NCBI GenBank assembly: GCA_902800345.1
Contig: CADCDO010000024.1
Span: forward strand, 1-64,000
DNA from: Fibrobacter succinogenes
GTDB taxonomy: Bacteria; Fibrobacterota; Fibrobacteria; Fibrobacterales; Fibrobacteraceae
Direction of reading: 5' to 3'
DNA length: 64,000 bases
The position numbers were made by a program, and so were the translations under genes. Every line of letters starts with the position of its first letter. Within the stretch, counting starts at the first letter, position 1. Below are positions 28,580-38,516 of this stretch, piece by piece. The notes under the pieces are model-generated. The model was not told where the DNA came from and searched no databases. It saw only the letters and a list, made by a program, of their open reading frames with translations.

Positions 28580-28640
28580 GTTAGATTGTAGAACTTAGAA
28601 CTTAGAGCTTAGTGTTGCCAACTAAGTTCTAAGAACGGAG
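28580..28640. repeat. TTAGAACTTAGAGCTTAG-type dispersed repeat
   Basis: TTAGATTGTAGAACTTAGAACTTAGAGCTTAG is followed by its partial inverse AACTAAGTTCTAAG, which could form a hairpin. Related words occur at 5477-5510 and 33480-33510. Confidence 0.6.
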
Positions 28641-28678
28641 CGGGATAAGTTCTACAAACTGCGCCGGAGGCGCGAAAA

Positions 28679-29923
28679 TTGAACAACAAAGTCGTTACTA
28701 TAGTTTTTATCGGGTTGTGCTTGTTGCTCCTGCTTTCGGTGGGGGGCTCGTTCTGGGATGGTTCCTTCGATCATTTTTTACATGGCGCCAGCTGGAATTT
28801 TCCAAGGATCATGTTCGTTTTTTGGCTGGGGCTGTCTTTGGCTGGGGTTCTCCTTTCGGCATTCCTGCTCGTCATGAAAGTGAAAATTTATCGGCGGACA
28901 TCGCTTTTGCTTGAACTGAGTTCTCTGTGCAGTCTAGTCGTATCGGGGGCGTATGCCTTGTTGTTTTCAAGTTCCATTGAAGTGCAGGGAGGCGTTTTCA
29001 GTATCGGGATTGTCGGTTTTATTTCGCTTTTGTTTTTCGTGACGCACCTTGTCGCGGCCGACAGTGCTGAGGACTTGGCGCTTTGCAAGGAACTTGCGAA
29101 AATCAGGCGTCCGTTGGCGTGGATCATTCTTCCGACTATTTTCTGGGTGGTGTCCGCTTTCGGTCTGGAATATGCGAAGAATGAAAACTTGTTTTGGCAA
29201 GGAGCCTTTTTCCCCTTGTACTTGGTCGCTTGCGTATTTTATTTGGGACTTGCGATTTCGATTGCTCTCCTTTCGTTTGAAAACTACTACAACCGCCTTA
29301 TTGCCCGTTTCCTCATGCTTTGCAGTTGGTTCATGGCGCTCCTGTTCCTTTGGACGATCCTTTTGAAAGGCCATGCCAGCATGATGTCGTTTGTACTTTC
29401 GTGTGCGGTGCCGCAGTTGTTGTTCTTTGAAGTTGTTCGCGAAAACCTCTGGGGGCGCTTGTTTGTCGTGCTTTGTATTCTGTTTGGCGGGCTTCTCAAG
29501 TGCAATTTCTGGGTGAACCTCGACGATTTTCACTTTTTTACGAATATGACCTTTGCCTCTGCGAGCATTGTGCTTGCAGGGGGTATCTTGTTTGTCGTGC
29601 TCTTTTTGGGGGTCCGATTCCTGCTCTCGCGATTCTTTGAAAATGACGAAATTCTGATGGGCGAGGAAAGCGGTAATTCGGACGGCGAAGTGCCCGATGG
29701 CGAAGAAAAAAAGTATTATCCCTCGTTCTCGGCTCCAGAATTCAAGGTGGTGCGTCTGCCAGTGCTTTGTGGCGTGCTTGCCGCCGTGGCGTACGGCTAT
29801 TTTACATCGGACTGGGTTAATCTTGCGGGGCCGTTTGGCGCTTACGTGAGTTGTTTGTTAGTCTGCGTGCAGCCGTTCATGCATCTTGTTTTTTCAAAAA
29901 GACGCAAGGAGGATCGTAAATGA
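28679..29923 (+). CDS. Polytopic membrane protein of unknown function
   Basis: A 414-aa protein beginning at TTG 28679 behind GGAGG. It has about ten hydrophobic segments and one acidic hydrophilic stretch (about 325-350, ENDEILMGEESGNSDGEVPDGEEKK) likely on one side of the membrane. No transporter or enzyme motif is recognised. Its end overlaps the next membrane-protein gene by four bases (ATGA), so the two are probably partners in one complex. Confidence 0.7.
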   Translation: MNNKVVTIVFIGLCLLLLLSVGGSFWDGSFDHFLHGASWNFPRIMFVFWLGLSLAGVLLSAFLLVMKVKIYRRTSLLLELSSLCSLVVSGAYALLFSSSIEVQGGVFSIGIVGFISLLFFVTHLVAADSAEDLALCKELAKIRRPLAWIILPTIFWVVSAFGLEYAKNENLFWQGAFFPLYLVACVFYLGLAISIALLSFENYYNRLIARFLMLCSWFMALLFLWTILLKGHASMMSFVLSCAVPQLLFFEVVRENLWGRLFVVLCILFGGLLKCNFWVNLDDFHFFTNMTFASASIVLAGGILFVVLFLGVRFLLSRFFENDEILMGEESGNSDGEVPDGEEKKYYPSFSAPEFKVVRLPVLCGVLAAVAYGYFTSDWVNLAGPFGAYVSCLLVCVQPFMHLVFSKRRKEDRK

Positions 29924-30363
29924 GCTTGTTTGCAAATGCGGTCGCGTGCCTCTTGTGTTTGCTCTTTGCGTTTAACTTGTGCCGAGTCCGGGGCATTTTT
30001 CATATTGCGTTGATGATTTTCATCGTTGTCATGATGAGCGGAGTCTATACATTGTTTGCAGGCAATTTTTCGAATCCTGCACTAGAATATTACCCGATTC
30101 GCATGGTGGCGCTTACGTTTTGCGTTTTTACAACGGAACTCCGTGAAAACCGCAGGCGTTTCATGGTGCTTGCGCAGGCGTTTTGGTTATGGATTGAACT
30201 GGTAGGCGCTGTTTCTTTGTATCAAATGGGTCTGGAGGCGCCTTGGTTGCGTCTAGCGGCAATAGCCGAAATCGGGCTAGGATGTTGTTTTATGGTCCAT
30301 ATTTCGAAGGAAATCGAATTTGGACTGATTGTTCTGTGGATGGCCGTCTGGATGTTCTTCTAG
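29920..30363 (+). CDS. Small membrane protein paired with the preceding gene
   Basis: A 147-aa protein with about five hydrophobic segments, behind AAGGAGG and overlapping the upstream stop by four bases. It is not recognised as any family. It ends four bases into the convergent GGDEF/EAL gene. Confidence 0.65.
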   Translation: MSLFANAVACLLCLLFAFNLCRVRGIFHIALMIFIVVMMSGVYTLFAGNFSNPALEYYPIRMVALTFCVFTTELRENRRRFMVLAQAFWLWIELVGAVSLYQMGLEAPWLRLAAIAEIGLGCCFMVHISKEIEFGLIVLWMAVWMFF

Positions 30364-32054
30364 AGCGTGCCTCTGTAGGTCGTCCTGTTGCAAAGTCTAT
30401 GCTCAAAATCCTCTTTGGTGAGGGGCTTGTCGTAAATGAATCCTTGGACGGTCGAACAATTGGCGCTTTGTAGAAAATCCAGTTGCTTATAGTTTTCGAC
30501 CCCTTCTGCAACGACTTCGAGATGGAGCTCGTTGATCATGTTCACCATATTCTTTACGACAACTTCGTCGTGGTATTCCTTGTCGCCAATGTGGTCCAGC
30601 AAAGACTTGTCGAGCTTGATGACGTTGACGTTCAAATCCTTGAGGGCGTTGAAAGTCGAGTAACCTGTACCGAAATCGTCAATAGAAACCGTAATCCCGT
30701 TCTTGCGAAGAATATCGACGAACTTTTGCATGGCAACTTTGTCTTCGTAGTCCGAAGCTTCGGTGAGCTCGATTTCGATGTACTTGCTGTCGATTCTGTT
30801 CTCGGACATGATACTCAGGATATCTTCGGTGAGATTCGGGTTGCTCAGGTGGAGCTTCGAAAAGTTGGAGGACACGCGGACGGGGTTGAATCCTGCGTCT
30901 AGCCAGGAACGGATGTCTTCGCAGACTTTGCGGAAAACGTAAAAATCGAGTTGGCAGACGGATGCTTCCTTTTCGAGAATCGGCAGAAAATCGCTCGGGG
31001 CAACGATTCGTCCGTTGCGGTTCCAGCGCACAAGAGCTTCGCAGCCGCAAAGTTTTTTGTCGTTCAACGAAACTTTTGGCTGGTAATAGACGATAAATTC
31101 TTCCCGTTTGAGCGCATCGTGGAACATCGCCGAGATTTCCTTTTCGTGCGAAACGGTGTCGAGCATGTGCTTGGTGAATGGGACGATGTCGTTTCCTGGG
31201 TGTATTCTCGAATCGTTCATCGCAATGGAGGCGCAGTGCATGACCTCGTTCATCGTGTCAGTCGGCTGCACGTCATAGACGCCAATACGGCAGTGGATGG
31301 CGAGCGAAACTGCGGGGCCCTGCATCACAGGAATTGTTATCTGCAGCGGGGATATGAGCTTGATGAGTTCATCCCTGTTCTCCCTGCGGACGAGAATAAA
31401 AAAGTTGTCACCGCCCAGTCTTGCGATCATTTCGTCTTCGTGGCACATATTCATGACCGAGCGTGCGAACATGATGATGCCCTTGTCGCCGATGGCGGGA
31501 CTTTTGGACTGGTTGATATACTTGTAATTCTTGAGGTTGATGAATAACCCGGAGAAATTTTGCAGCTTTTGTGCGGCCTTGAGTCCGATGCCGTGCTGGA
31601 TTAGCCGCGCCATGTTCGGGATACCGGTCATGGTGTCCGTCTGGCTTGCGTAATGCACCGTGCTCATCAGGCGTGTCCTGCCCAAGATGATGAAAAGATC
31701 GTCGCAAATGAGCTTGGCGGCTTGAATTTCGGAACTGATGAATTTGTGGTTTTTCTTGGCGCGGACTTCGATGGTAGCGATGCCGTTTTCACCGGTCCGG
31801 TAAGTCTGCAGAAGCGGGGCGTATTCGAAACCGTTCGGGTCTTCGTAAACTATTCTTTCGTCGTTGAGACCTTGTTTGGCGATAATGGAAGACGGTGCGA
31901 TTAGTTTGGCTTTTATGTAGCCGATATTGAGAATATTACAAATTGGAGGTATCGCGGAACTGATTCTCTTCATCATTCCGGATATATCGGGAATATTGTC
32001 TAAAATAGCATCCCGGAATGCTTTATATTCGCTGCTGAAAAGAATGTACTCCAT
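30360..32054 (-). CDS. Degenerate GGDEF plus intact-looking EAL domain protein
   Basis: A 564-aa cytoplasmic protein. The N-terminal 125 residues look like a sensory (GAF-like) domain. A GGDEF domain (about 130-285) has RLGGDNFFIL where GGDEF should be, so cyclase activity is doubtful. The C-terminal EAL domain (about 310-555) keeps CEALVRWN, IELTE, IDDFGTGYS, KLDKS and VAEGVE, which include the metal and catalytic residues, so it probably hydrolyses cyclic di-GMP. The degenerate GGDEF may bind GTP and regulate it. It stands alone. Confidence 0.88.
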   Translation of the reverse strand: MEYILFSSEYKAFRDAILDNIPDISGMMKRISSAIPPICNILNIGYIKAKLIAPSSIIAKQGLNDERIVYEDPNGFEYAPLLQTYRTGENGIATIEVRAKKNHKFISSEIQAAKLICDDLFIILGRTRLMSTVHYASQTDTMTGIPNMARLIQHGIGLKAAQKLQNFSGLFINLKNYKYINQSKSPAIGDKGIIMFARSVMNMCHEDEMIARLGGDNFFILVRRENRDELIKLISPLQITIPVMQGPAVSLAIHCRIGVYDVQPTDTMNEVMHCASIAMNDSRIHPGNDIVPFTKHMLDTVSHEKEISAMFHDALKREEFIVYYQPKVSLNDKKLCGCEALVRWNRNGRIVAPSDFLPILEKEASVCQLDFYVFRKVCEDIRSWLDAGFNPVRVSSNFSKLHLSNPNLTEDILSIMSENRIDSKYIEIELTEASDYEDKVAMQKFVDILRKNGITVSIDDFGTGYSTFNALKDLNVNVIKLDKSLLDHIGDKEYHDEVVVKNMVNMINELHLEVVAEGVENYKQLDFLQSANCSTVQGFIYDKPLTKEDFEHRLCNRTTYRGTL

Positions 32055-32212
32055 TCATGCCTCACGTTCGTAAACACAAGAAACACCAAATTTTTTTTTA
32101 AATGTAAATAAAAATTTTAGAAGTAGGTGAAAAAAAATTAGATGTACATTTTTCTTATTATTTTAGAACAGAGTAAGTGAGCGATTTCACAAAAGGGCCG
32201 CTTTTGCTTTAC

Positions 32213-33460
32213 CTAGTGTATGGGTGGAAAAAATATGTAGGCGATGACGATGGCGGCGATGACACCGACCGCATCCGCAATGAGGGCGCAGGTGACGGCG
32301 TGTCGTGTCTTTTTGACGCCAACGGAACCGAAATAGACGGCGATGATATAGAACGTTGTGTCGGCGGCTCCCTGGAACATGCAACTGAGGCGACCGGCAA
32401 AGCTGTCCGGGCCCAAGTTCTTCATGGCGTCGATCATCATGCCGCGGGCACCGCTGCCGCTGAGGGGTTTCATGAGGGCGGTGGGGAGTGCGGGGACGAC
32501 GTCGTTTCCGATTCCGATGAGACCGAGCAGAGCCGAAATGCCGTTCATGACGAGATCCATCGCGCCGCTCGCGCGGAACACTGCGACGCCCACGAGAATC
32601 GCGACGAGGTTCGGGATGATCATCACGGCGGTGTTGAATCCTTCCTTGGCGCCTTCGACGAACGCTTCGTAGGCTTGAACCTTGCGGTAGCAGGCGAGGG
32701 CGAGGAATGCGACAATGATGCCGAACAGTACGATGCCGCTCACGAAGAGGCTTGTGGTGCCGATGGCCTCTGCGGTGAGGTGGCTAAAATAGAACATCAG
32801 GGCGATGACGCAGGCGCTGATGCCGCCGAGCCAGGCGACCGTTACGGGATCCTTGAGCTTGATTTTCTGGAAAAAGCTGAGGGCGAAGATACCCGCGATG
32901 GTGCTGAAAAATGTGGATAAGAGAAGAGGAAGGAATACGTCGCTCGGGTTTGCGGCGCCGAGCTGTGCGCGGTAAGTCATTATGCTAACAGGAATTAGCG
33001 TAAGTCCGCTTGCATTGAGGACGAGGAACATGATTTGCGAATCGCTCGCGACGGTTTTGTCTTCGTTCGGGTTGAGTTCCTGCAGCTGCTTCATCGCCTG
33101 GAGGCCCATCGGGGTAGCCGCGTTGTCGAGGCCGAGCATGTTCGCGCTGATGTTCATGAGCATGGTGCCCACGACGGGGTGGCCTTTCGGAATTTCTGGG
33201 AAGAGTCTCGAAAAGAGCGGTTGGACGATTCTTGCCAGAATTTGGACTGCTCCTGCCTTTTCGCCGATTTTCAGGATGCCGAGCCAGAGACTAAGAATGC
33301 CCGTGAGGCCGAGCGCGATTTCGAATGCCGTCTTGGACATGTCGAATGCTCCGAGGATTGCTTTGTTGAAAATGCCGGTATCGCCGAATGCGAGCCACTG
33401 GACGATGCACGCGATAAAAGCACCAAAGAAAAATACGAGCCAGATAACGTTTAAGACCAT
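32213..33460 (-). CDS. Fused SpmA-SpmB nucleoside-recognition (Gate) membrane protein
   Basis: This 415-aa membrane protein joins the two halves that are separate SpmA and SpmB in Bacillus. The first half has MLMNISANMLGLDNAATPMGLQAM and the second PNLVAILVGVAVFRASGAMD and KPLSGSGARGMM, the hallmark gate-domain motifs. Despite the name, such fusions are common in non-spore-forming Gram-negatives; the transported substrate is unknown. It stands alone. Confidence 0.85.
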   Translation of the reverse strand: MVLNVIWLVFFFGAFIACIVQWLAFGDTGIFNKAILGAFDMSKTAFEIALGLTGILSLWLGILKIGEKAGAVQILARIVQPLFSRLFPEIPKGHPVVGTMLMNISANMLGLDNAATPMGLQAMKQLQELNPNEDKTVASDSQIMFLVLNASGLTLIPVSIMTYRAQLGAANPSDVFLPLLLSTFFSTIAGIFALSFFQKIKLKDPVTVAWLGGISACVIALMFYFSHLTAEAIGTTSLFVSGIVLFGIIVAFLALACYRKVQAYEAFVEGAKEGFNTAVMIIPNLVAILVGVAVFRASGAMDLVMNGISALLGLIGIGNDVVPALPTALMKPLSGSGARGMMIDAMKNLGPDSFAGRLSCMFQGAADTTFYIIAVYFGSVGVKKTRHAVTCALIADAVGVIAAIVIAYIFFPPIH

Positions 33461-33479
33461 GGTGTAAATGTAAGAAAAA

Positions 33480-33689
33480 TAGTTGGTAGAGCTTAGTTGG
33501 TAGAGCTTAGGGACGTCATCCTGAACGTAGTGAAGGTATGGGGGATGGGCACGGTCGCCTACGGCTCCCTGTGGGGAATGAGGTTATTGTAATTAGAACA
33601 TCTTGGAGCTTAGCGACTTCACAGGAGCTTTAGCTCCATGCCCATAGCCCAAGCGAAGCGAGTTGAGAGGGCAACGCCCGACCTCATAC
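33480..33689. repeat. Repeat-rich spacer upstream of the SpmAB gene
   Basis: Two TAGTTGGTAGAGCTTAG copies (33481-33510) are followed by GTCATCCTGAACGTAGTGAAGG (33514-33535). GC-rich words resembling GGTCGCCTACGGCTCCCTGTGGGG and GGGCAACGCCCGACCTCATACC come after. The CCCATACCCCAAAGC-like vocabulary recurs inside cobA-hemD and cbiX-cysG. No gene is seen. Confidence 0.65.
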
Positions 33690-34346
33690 CTACATATTCA
33701 CTGCCGCAATTTCCGTGCCGTCTTCCTGCGTGTGGATGCTGAACTTGGCGTGTGCGGGTTCGTTTGCTGTGGCAGGGGTGCTTTCGTAGAATCCAAATGT
33801 CGGTGGGTTGCCGCCTTTCGGCAGACTCGTGGAACCGGGATTTACGAGGAGTACGTCGCGGAAGTTTTTTTCGAGTTTCCAGATGTGCGTGTGGCCGTAA
33901 AGATAAACGTCAATTGCTGGCTTCGCCGGCTTGGGTTCGCTCTGGCCGGAACCGTGCTTGGTTGTTGCAAATCCGGTAGATTCGATACTTTCCAGTGCAT
34001 TGCGAGGAAAACATTCCGGCGTAAAAATGTGGCCATGGCTCAGGAACAAGTGGAAACCGCAATCTTCGATAACTTTGTATTCGTTTTCGATGGGCATATC
34101 GAGCATCATTAAGTCGACATCGGCATCGCAGTTTCCGCGGACGGCGACAATTCGGTCTTTGTACGGGGCGAGCGCTTCGACAACACCCATCGGGCCATGC
34201 CCTGCCGGGAGTGGATTTCTCGGACCGTGATAAAGCGTATCGCCGAGCAAGAAAATTTTGTCGCAGTTGAACTTTTCGAAAAACGAAAGCGCCTGCCTAG
34301 CCGCAATGGCCGAACCATGAATATCAGAAAGAATTAAAGCACGCAT
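33690..34346 (-). CDS. yfcE: YfcE/MJ0936-type phosphodiesterase
   Basis: The 218-aa calcineurin-like phosphoesterase shows all metal motifs: LILSDIHGS (Asp8, His10), LLGDTLYHGPRN, GNCD, LSHGH and YLYGHTH. YfcE-type enzymes hydrolyse small phosphodiesters in vitro. It is slightly longer than E. coli YfcE (184 aa), with an extra loop before GHTH and a C-terminal extension. The long GNCDADVD...MPIENEYK region is family-like. It stands alone between repeat clusters. Confidence 0.87.
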   Translation of the reverse strand: MRALILSDIHGSAIAARQALSFFEKFNCDKIFLLGDTLYHGPRNPLPAGHGPMGVVEALAPYKDRIVAVRGNCDADVDLMMLDMPIENEYKVIEDCGFHLFLSHGHIFTPECFPRNALESIESTGFATTKHGSGQSEPKPAKPAIDVYLYGHTHIWKLEKNFRDVLLVNPGSTSLPKGGNPPTFGFYESTPATANEPAHAKFSIHTQEDGTEIAAVNM

Positions 34347-34574
34347 AGTTGTTGGTCAATAGTTGTTGGTCAATGGTTCTATTAGACGAGAGATCGCTTC
34401 GCTGGTAGACGAAAGACGAGAGAGGCGAATGCAGCGAATACGCTTGCGTATACATTGCTGAGCCGACCAGTCTTGGCTTGAAGAGCAAAGACGAGAGAGG
34501 AAAAGTCGCAGCTTCGCTGCCAAACTATAATCTTTCGTCTCTCGTCTGTAGCCGCGTAGCGGCGTTCTTTCGTC
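34347..34574. repeat. Repeat cluster with AGACGAAAGA-type units
   Basis: TAGTTGTTGGTCAATAGTTGTTGGTCAATGG (34348-34376) is followed by AGACGAGAGATCGCTTCGCTGGTAGACGAAAGACGAGAG (about 34384-34422). A further AAGACGAGAGAGG lies near 34488, and inverted copies (CTTTCGTCTCTCGTCTGTAGCCGCG...CTTTCGTCTT) fill 34530-34575. The same unit is inserted in frame in cobA-hemD and cbiX-cysG. Confidence 0.8.
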
Positions 34575-37500
34575 TTACCTCACCGTAATCATCGGGCTGG
34601 TTTCGCTTAAGAGGTAGTTCCATTCTTCGCGAATCTTTTCGTATTCGGTCGGGTCGGCGTAAAGTGCGAACGTGGTCCACTTGATGCCGCTGGAGGTCTT
34701 GGATTTCGGTTGCTTTTCGAAGCTCACGTAATCTGGGGCGTGGTTGAGCGGCTTTGCTTCGGTAAGCGTTGCCGAGTGACCGTTTGCCGTCTTGATGTTC
34801 AGCTTGAAGCTGAACTGCGTCTCGTGCGGCATGCGGATGGGATGGTGGCGCTTCGCAACTTTCGGGAGCTTGAAGAGGCTCCTTTCCCAAACGTTCGGGA
34901 AACGTCCCTTGAGTTCGGAACCGCCCTGCCCGAAGTAGCCCTTCGAGGCGTACGTGTTCACGATGATGAGCGGCTTGTTGAACTGGTCGAGGTTCTCGAT
35001 GCGGATGTTGCCGATGCTCACGTCAGGCACGCCAGAAGCGAGGAACTGTTCCAGGAGCTTTTCCTGTTCCTTGACTTCGCGGCCAAAGAACTTGTTGCGG
35101 ATGGCGCTTGCAAACTTGCCCTGGAGCTGCACGGAGTCGCGGAATTCGCATTTGCCGTTTTCGCCGATGAACAAGTCGTGCTGGATGGCGATTTGATGTT
35201 CCTGGTTGTCTTCGAGAATCGGGGTCGTTACGACGTGGCTTTGGTCTCCGTCAATGACGAGCGCGACCTTGCCTTCCATGTCGAGCGGTACGGGGCGGTC
35301 GTTGCCTGTCTTGTCGGTGGCATCGACCCAGCGTTCGCTAATCTTCCCTTGCTTCGGGATGTAGAGGATCATGTGGTTGAACTGCTGGATGGTCGGCAAG
35401 TGCGAGAAGCCCTCTTCGGTGAGATGTATTGCCGTGAGGTAGCTTTTCACGCCGATGGCTTCGAGCATGTCCTTAAGCAAAAGCGCCATGTCCTTGCAGT
35501 CGCCGCGGTGTTCCTTGAGGGTGACTTCTGCGGTCTGCGGAATCAGGCTGTGGCCTCCGAATCGCACGTCGCGGTAACGGATGTCGTGACGGACAAAGTT
35601 GACAATCGCCTTGACGGCTTCGTCGCCAATCTTGTTGCCGCGCACTTCGAACGCCTGTTCGCGAACTTTGACGGCCTTTTTGAATTGGTGGCTGATGAGG
35701 TTTTGGTAGTCGTCGCCCACATCGCGCCATTCCTGCTTGCCCGTGAGCATAAGGCCTGCACCGAAGTCGCGGTACACCGGCATGTAGAGTTCCTTGCGGA
35801 CGATGACCGGGTTTTCAATCTTCCATTCGATGCCGCCTTTGATGGTCTTTTTCTCGAGCGGGCCGTATTCTTCGGTGACAAAGCGTGTCGTGTCGGCGTA
35901 AATGCGGAATACGGATTCTCCGACGGGCACTTCGCGGCTGCTTTCGTAATTCGTATAGGGAATCATGCCTTTGTTTTCGATGTTCGTGCGGCTGAACTGC
36001 ATGTAGATAAAGTCACCCGGAGCAATTTCAGAGAGCGGGAAGTGAGCCGTCTGACTTTCGTTTCCGCCGCCGATTTCAGTAGCGTATGTAATATAGGCTC
36101 CGTTGAGCGAGGCCTTTTGCTTGAGTTTCCAGTTGCTGTCATAGACTTCGAGGGCGTTCAGATAAATGCGGTCAAAGCCTGGCAAAAAGTCGAAAGTGAA
36201 TTCTCGGTAGATGGCGGCTCCGCGCTGGTCCAAAACTTCGAGGAGCATTTCTTCGCTGCGCACCCAGTTGGCGCCTTTCTCTGCCTTGAGCGCTTCCTTC
36301 TGGTAGTGAATGACGGCCGGGAAGTCGCCTTCGGTGGCTGCTTTCTTTGCTTGTGGGCGGAGAAGCGATTTCAGGTCGGCGGTGCGTTCTTCGACAGGGG
36401 TGATCGGCTTCTGGAGTGTGCGGTTGTCTGCCTTGCCGAGGTATGCCTTTGTTGCGGAGAGGAAACTCTTGGCGTCTTCGTTGTCCGGCTTGAGGGCGAG
36501 TGCCTTGGTGAGCGCCTTTTCGGCATCGCGATAATTGCGGCTGTAGAAGAGAATCTTGCCGTGCATCGTCCAAATCTTGTAGTCGTTCTTTGCCTTGTCG
36601 AGCGTTTCTTCGCTGATGGCGCGGGCTTCTTCGTAACGGCCGAGGAACATGAGGGCGTCCATGAGCGTTTCGCCGAGTTCCTTGCTCATGCCAAAGCGAC
36701 CGCGGATGCCGTACAAGATATCGACAGCTTCGGCGTACTGGTCAAGACCCATGTACGTCTTTGCAAGATAGACGCCAAGGCGGGAACTCGGTTGCGTGTC
36801 GAAAAGCCTCTGCACGACGATGAGAGACTGGTGGCGTTGGCCAAGCCCCCAGAGTGCATCGCTCAAGTTGATGACGTATTCCGGATTGTTGGGCGTATAG
36901 CGCAGTGCTGCTTCGGCACATTCGCGGGCGTGTCCATAGTCGAACAGCGCTTCGTACATTTCACCGAGAATCGAGAGCAACTTGCCGTTCTTGCGTACAA
37001 GGTCCATCTGGCTTGTAAAGTAGCTGATGCCTGGGCCGTAAAGTTCCTTCATCTGATACACAAAACCGCAGTTAATCAAGTAGAGCGGTTCTTCCGGATC
37101 CATCTTGTTGGCGCGTTCGAAGTAACTGAGGGCGACAAACGGCTGGTCTTCGAGCAAGCGGAGAATGCCCACTTGGCTCATGACGGCTGCATTGAACTTG
37201 TTCTGTTTTTTGCGGGCTTCTTCGTCGGTTGCCTGTTTGGGCATGGCGCCGACTTTAAGGCCTTCGATGGCGTTCTTCATCACGGAGGCGTATTTCTTCT
37301 TGTTGATGCCTTGTGTCCAGGTGGCAATGAGGATGCCGCGTCCGTTGTCGTAGAAGAAACGTCCTGTATAATAGAAGTCAAATTTGTTGATGACATGCGT
37401 GAGTGTAAATTCCTGGACGTAACGGTCGCCGACTTTCACGCGCTGAACTTCCATGTTCGGTTCGTTGAGCGAAAGCCCGAGACGGCTGAGGAGTACCTTG

Positions 37501-38387
37501 AACATATCTTGTTGGCCGACTTCGTCGCTCGGAACGATTGCACCATAGACGAACAGCGAAATGTCCTCTTTCGTGTTGGAAAGCACCAAGTCCGGGTCTT
37601 CGTTCTGGCGAGCGACTCCCGTCCAGTTGTGCCAAAGCGTATCGCTCGTGCTCCAGGAATAGCCGAGGTCTGCACTCTTGTGCTGCGTGACGCGTTCGGC
37701 GGAAAGTTCCGAGACTTCTTCCTTCACGACATCCTTGAGTTTGAAAGACGCAAAGAAATCCTTCCATTCCTGCTTGAGGGCGCCTGCGGGGAGCTGTGTG
37801 TCCGTAGCGGCGAGCGTGAGCGTAAAGATTCGGTTTCCGGCGCCGGTGACAAAACCGACAGCCTCGTAAGGCGTGTCGTAGCGCTTGCCTGCAATATCGA
37901 AGAATGCGCCCGTCGTGCCGAACGCTTCTTCGGGGTACGTCTCGGAGAGTGTCGCCTTCTTGCCGCTCGATTCGAACGACTGCATTTCTATTTGGGCGCG
38001 ATCCATAAGGCGTTGTGGTTCGCCTTCGGGGAGCGTTACCTCGACGAGAACGGCGCGGCGTCCGGTTTGCGGATTGTAGAATTCGTATGGGGCGTTGTCT
38101 TCGCCGCCGATAATTGTCCAACCGTTGTCTGGAGCGGTAAACGTGTATCCACTCGTTTCGATTGTGCCGCCGGTCGCTTTGGGTGCTGGCGTTTCTTCGG
38201 ACGTGTAATCTATATCGGAGGATTCGTCTTCGTAATAAGAAGGAGTCTCGGTCGATTCAGAAACGTTCTGCGAGGGGTTGGTGTTCACCTCGGGGGTGTT
38301 GCTGGCGCAAGAAATGAGGAAAAAGAGCCCGAACGCAACTGTCAGGCGGGCTAGCAAATTCTCTTTTTTTACGAACGAATAACGCAT
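34575..38387 (-). CDS. Large lipoprotein with TPRs and a transglutaminase-like domain
   Basis: This 1270-aa protein has a lipoprotein signal (FFLISC, Cys at about 27) and an acidic linker. An N-terminal beta-rich part (about 70-380) is followed by TPR-type repeats (about 395-660; MHGKILFYSRNYRDAEKALTKALALKPDNEDA). A DUF3857-like domain (about 730-900) and a transglutaminase-like domain (about 950-1060) come next. The latter keeps EHRGDCKDMALLLKDMLEAIGVKSY, with the catalytic Cys in GDCKDM. DUF3857-transglutaminase proteins occur in cell envelopes of Bacteroidetes and Fibrobacteres; the role is unknown, perhaps peptide cross-linking or cleavage. Single gene with a possible promoter in 38388-38500. 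Confidence 0.8.
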   Translation of the reverse strand: MRYSFVKKENLLARLTVAFGLFFLISCASNTPEVNTNPSQNVSESTETPSYYEDESSDIDYTSEETPAPKATGGTIETSGYTFTAPDNGWTIIGGEDNAPYEFYNPQTGRRAVLVEVTLPEGEPQRLMDRAQIEMQSFESSGKKATLSETYPEEAFGTTGAFFDIAGKRYDTPYEAVGFVTGAGNRIFTLTLAATDTQLPAGALKQEWKDFFASFKLKDVVKEEVSELSAERVTQHKSADLGYSWSTSDTLWHNWTGVARQNEDPDLVLSNTKEDISLFVYGAIVPSDEVGQQDMFKVLLSRLGLSLNEPNMEVQRVKVGDRYVQEFTLTHVINKFDFYYTGRFFYDNGRGILIATWTQGINKKKYASVMKNAIEGLKVGAMPKQATDEEARKKQNKFNAAVMSQVGILRLLEDQPFVALSYFERANKMDPEEPLYLINCGFVYQMKELYGPGISYFTSQMDLVRKNGKLLSILGEMYEALFDYGHARECAEAALRYTPNNPEYVINLSDALWGLGQRHQSLIVVQRLFDTQPSSRLGVYLAKTYMGLDQYAEAVDILYGIRGRFGMSKELGETLMDALMFLGRYEEARAISEETLDKAKNDYKIWTMHGKILFYSRNYRDAEKALTKALALKPDNEDAKSFLSATKAYLGKADNRTLQKPITPVEERTADLKSLLRPQAKKAATEGDFPAVIHYQKEALKAEKGANWVRSEEMLLEVLDQRGAAIYREFTFDFLPGFDRIYLNALEVYDSNWKLKQKASLNGAYITYATEIGGGNESQTAHFPLSEIAPGDFIYMQFSRTNIENKGMIPYTNYESSREVPVGESVFRIYADTTRFVTEEYGPLEKKTIKGGIEWKIENPVIVRKELYMPVYRDFGAGLMLTGKQEWRDVGDDYQNLISHQFKKAVKVREQAFEVRGNKIGDEAVKAIVNFVRHDIRYRDVRFGGHSLIPQTAEVTLKEHRGDCKDMALLLKDMLEAIGVKSYLTAIHLTEEGFSHLPTIQQFNHMILYIPKQGKISERWVDATDKTGNDRPVPLDMEGKVALVIDGDQSHVVTTPILEDNQEHQIAIQHDLFIGENGKCEFRDSVQLQGKFASAIRNKFFGREVKEQEKLLEQFLASGVPDVSIGNIRIENLDQFNKPLIIVNTYASKGYFGQGGSELKGRFPNVWERSLFKLPKVAKRHHPIRMPHETQFSFKLNIKTANGHSATLTEAKPLNHAPDYVSFEKQPKSKTSSGIKWTTFALYADPTEYEKIREEWNYLLSETSPMITVR

Positions 38388-38516
38388 AATAATCTCGGGA
38401 TAAATTGTTTAACACCCTAATTTTAGAAAATTAGGATGCAGCTAAAGTAGCGCTTTGCGATACAAATAAGAATAATCTGGTTATCCTTTCTTTATGTTTA
38501 CAAAAGAGATGCGCTG

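Noticed and set aside
34710-38354. A 1214-codon open frame opposite the large TPR/transglutaminase lipoprotein
   Set aside because: It mirrors the real gene, starts without a ribosome site and is full of Val/Ala/Phe runs typical of antisense frames in this GC range.
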